From contig CP051233.1 in assembly GCA_017792425.1 (NCBI GenBank), positions 2,722,319 to 2,786,318 of the forward strand: 64,000 nucleotides of DNA, read 5' to 3'. Source of the stretch: Thalassovita sp. GTDB taxonomy: Bacteria > Pseudomonadota > Alphaproteobacteria > Rhodobacterales > Rhodobacteraceae. Positions 63,369 to 64,000 of this stretch are shown one piece after another; position 1 is the first letter of the stretch, and every line of letters begins with the position of its first letter. Under the pieces are notes generated by a model. That model searched no databases, had not been told where the DNA came from, and saw only the letters and a program-made list of their open reading frames with translations. The translations under genes and the position numbers were made by a program.

Positions 63369-64000
63369 TCAGTCCGCCTGTTCGGCCCGTTCAATCAGCT
63401 CTAGCACGGATGGCCCCAACGCCCCGACGATCAGCGCCACGCCTGCGCCGTTGGGATGGATGCCATCGGACTGGAACAGGTGTTGCAGGTCCGCCGGGGC
63501 GCCATCCCCCAGCCCGGCAAAGAAATCGGGAAAATACAGCGCCCCGAATTCCTGCGCCAGGTCCGGGTACATCGCGGCAAACGCAGCTTGGTAATCCGGT
63601 CCGAAATTCACCGGCGCGGGCATACCTACCAGCAGCACCGCGATGTCCCGGTCGGCGGCAATCTGCAGAATCCCGCGCAGGTTTTCACGCGACACCGCCG
63701 GGTCGATCCCGCGCAGCGCGTCGTTGCCGCCCAGCGTCACGATCAGCCCGCGCACCTCGGGGGTCAGCGACCAGTCCAGCCGCGCCAGACCGCCTGCCGT
63801 GGTATCGCCGGACACGCCCGCCCCGATCACCCGGATATCCTGCCCCTGCGCCGCCAGCCAGTCACGCAGTTGCGGCACCAGCCCTTCGTGATCCATCAGC
63901 CCGTATCCCGCCGTCAGGCTGTCCCCGAAGGCCATGACCGCGGGTGGCTGCGCCCAAACGGGTGTCCCGGCGGCAAGCAGCAGAACCAACGCCGCCGCCT
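63369..64000 (-). CDS. SGNH-type arylesterase (TesA-like), 5' end cut by window
   Basis: About 210 codons visible; the start lies beyond base 64000 and the frame is open to the end, through a signal-peptide-like stretch (ALVLLLAAGTPVWAQ). SGNH blocks: AFGDSLTAGYG (Ser), LGGNDALRG (Asn) and DGIHPNGAG (Asp and His). Periplasmic lysophospholipase/thioesterase/arylesterase as in TesA. In many Proteobacteria the gene is divergent from an ABC transporter, which would lie outside. Confidence 0.93.
   Translation of the reverse strand, partial: AAALVLLLAAGTPVWAQPPAVMAFGDSLTAGYGLMDHEGLVPQLRDWLAAQGQDIRVIGAGVSGDTTAGGLARLDWSLTPEVRGLIVTLGGNDALRGIDPAVSRENLRGILQIAADRDIAVLLVGMPAPVNFGPDYQAAFAAMYPDLAQEFGALYFPDFFAGLGDGAPADLQHLFQSDGIHPNGAGVALIVGALGPSVLELIERAEQAD

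Overview
The window looks like a chromosomal stretch of an alphaproteobacterium of the Rhodobacteraceae (Roseobacter/Rhodobacter) type. The pointers are high GC throughout, a class I lysyl-tRNA synthetase, a histidine tRNA that lacks an encoded G-1 and carries A73, a LexA site of the GAAC-N7-GAAC type, a CarD regulator beside a 7Fe ferredoxin, an S4 protein and a Suv3-like helicase, and the dnaG-rpoD pair. Most genes are core metabolism or information processing. There is no prophage, integrase, transposase or CRISPR array.

Layout. 1-5.1 kb: the 3' part of pyruvate carboxylase, an Ala-rich exported protein, two identical tRNA-Gly(GCC) genes and carD. 5.3-9.6 kb: a leftward operon (TPR protein, Suv3-like helicase, S4 protein, ferredoxin). 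9.7-16.8 kb: SCP2-like protein plus hydrolase, FAH-family hydrolase, oligoendopeptidase F, a DsbA-like isomerase, a Cys-rich Crp/Fnr regulator with an FNR-type box, a DksA-like zinc finger and a dipeptidase. 16.9-21.9 kb: rpoH, rluD, tRNA-His, SOS-type mmcB and, divergent from it, a probable 6S RNA. 22-26 kb: ribB-ribH-nusB, a NYN-domain protein and a Tat-exported metallo-beta-lactamase-fold protein. 26.1-31.4 kb: an AT-rich foreign PIN-like gene whose frame runs into the 3' end of rpoD, then rpoD and dnaG. 31.5-38.7 kb: a GFA-like zinc protein, a three-gene Tad-type pseudopilin group, a TetR regulator with its palindrome, a LysE exporter, a lipoprotein and homoserine dehydrogenase. 38.7-47.6 kb: recJ, tRNA-Glu, an orphan Phd antitoxin, lepA, a putative metallopeptidase, a universal stress protein, a DUF2892 protein behind a SqrR/BigR-like palindrome, cutA and ettA. 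47.7-51.7 kb: three tandem sugar-transfer-type ATP-grasp paralogues, then nadD. 51.7-64 kb: two peptidoglycan enzymes (PBP4-type DacB and an L,D-transpeptidase), a TerB-like protein, lysS, a beta-helix protein without signal peptide, TrxC, a TPR-methyltransferase, a cold shock protein, a MAPEG protein and a cut-off arylesterase.

How parts work together. All four tRNA genes and the probable 6S RNA share one promoter plan (TTGC-type -35, exactly 17-base spacer, a -10 hexamer without T at its last position). That is the class of promoter that depends on CarD in Rhodobacter, and carD lies beside two of these tRNA genes. The most interesting uncharacterised loci are the ATP-grasp trio and the truncated or fused PIN-like gene next to rpoD. 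The best regulatory calls are the LexA box at mmcB/6S and the ATTC-N8-GAAT palindrome before the DUF2892 gene.
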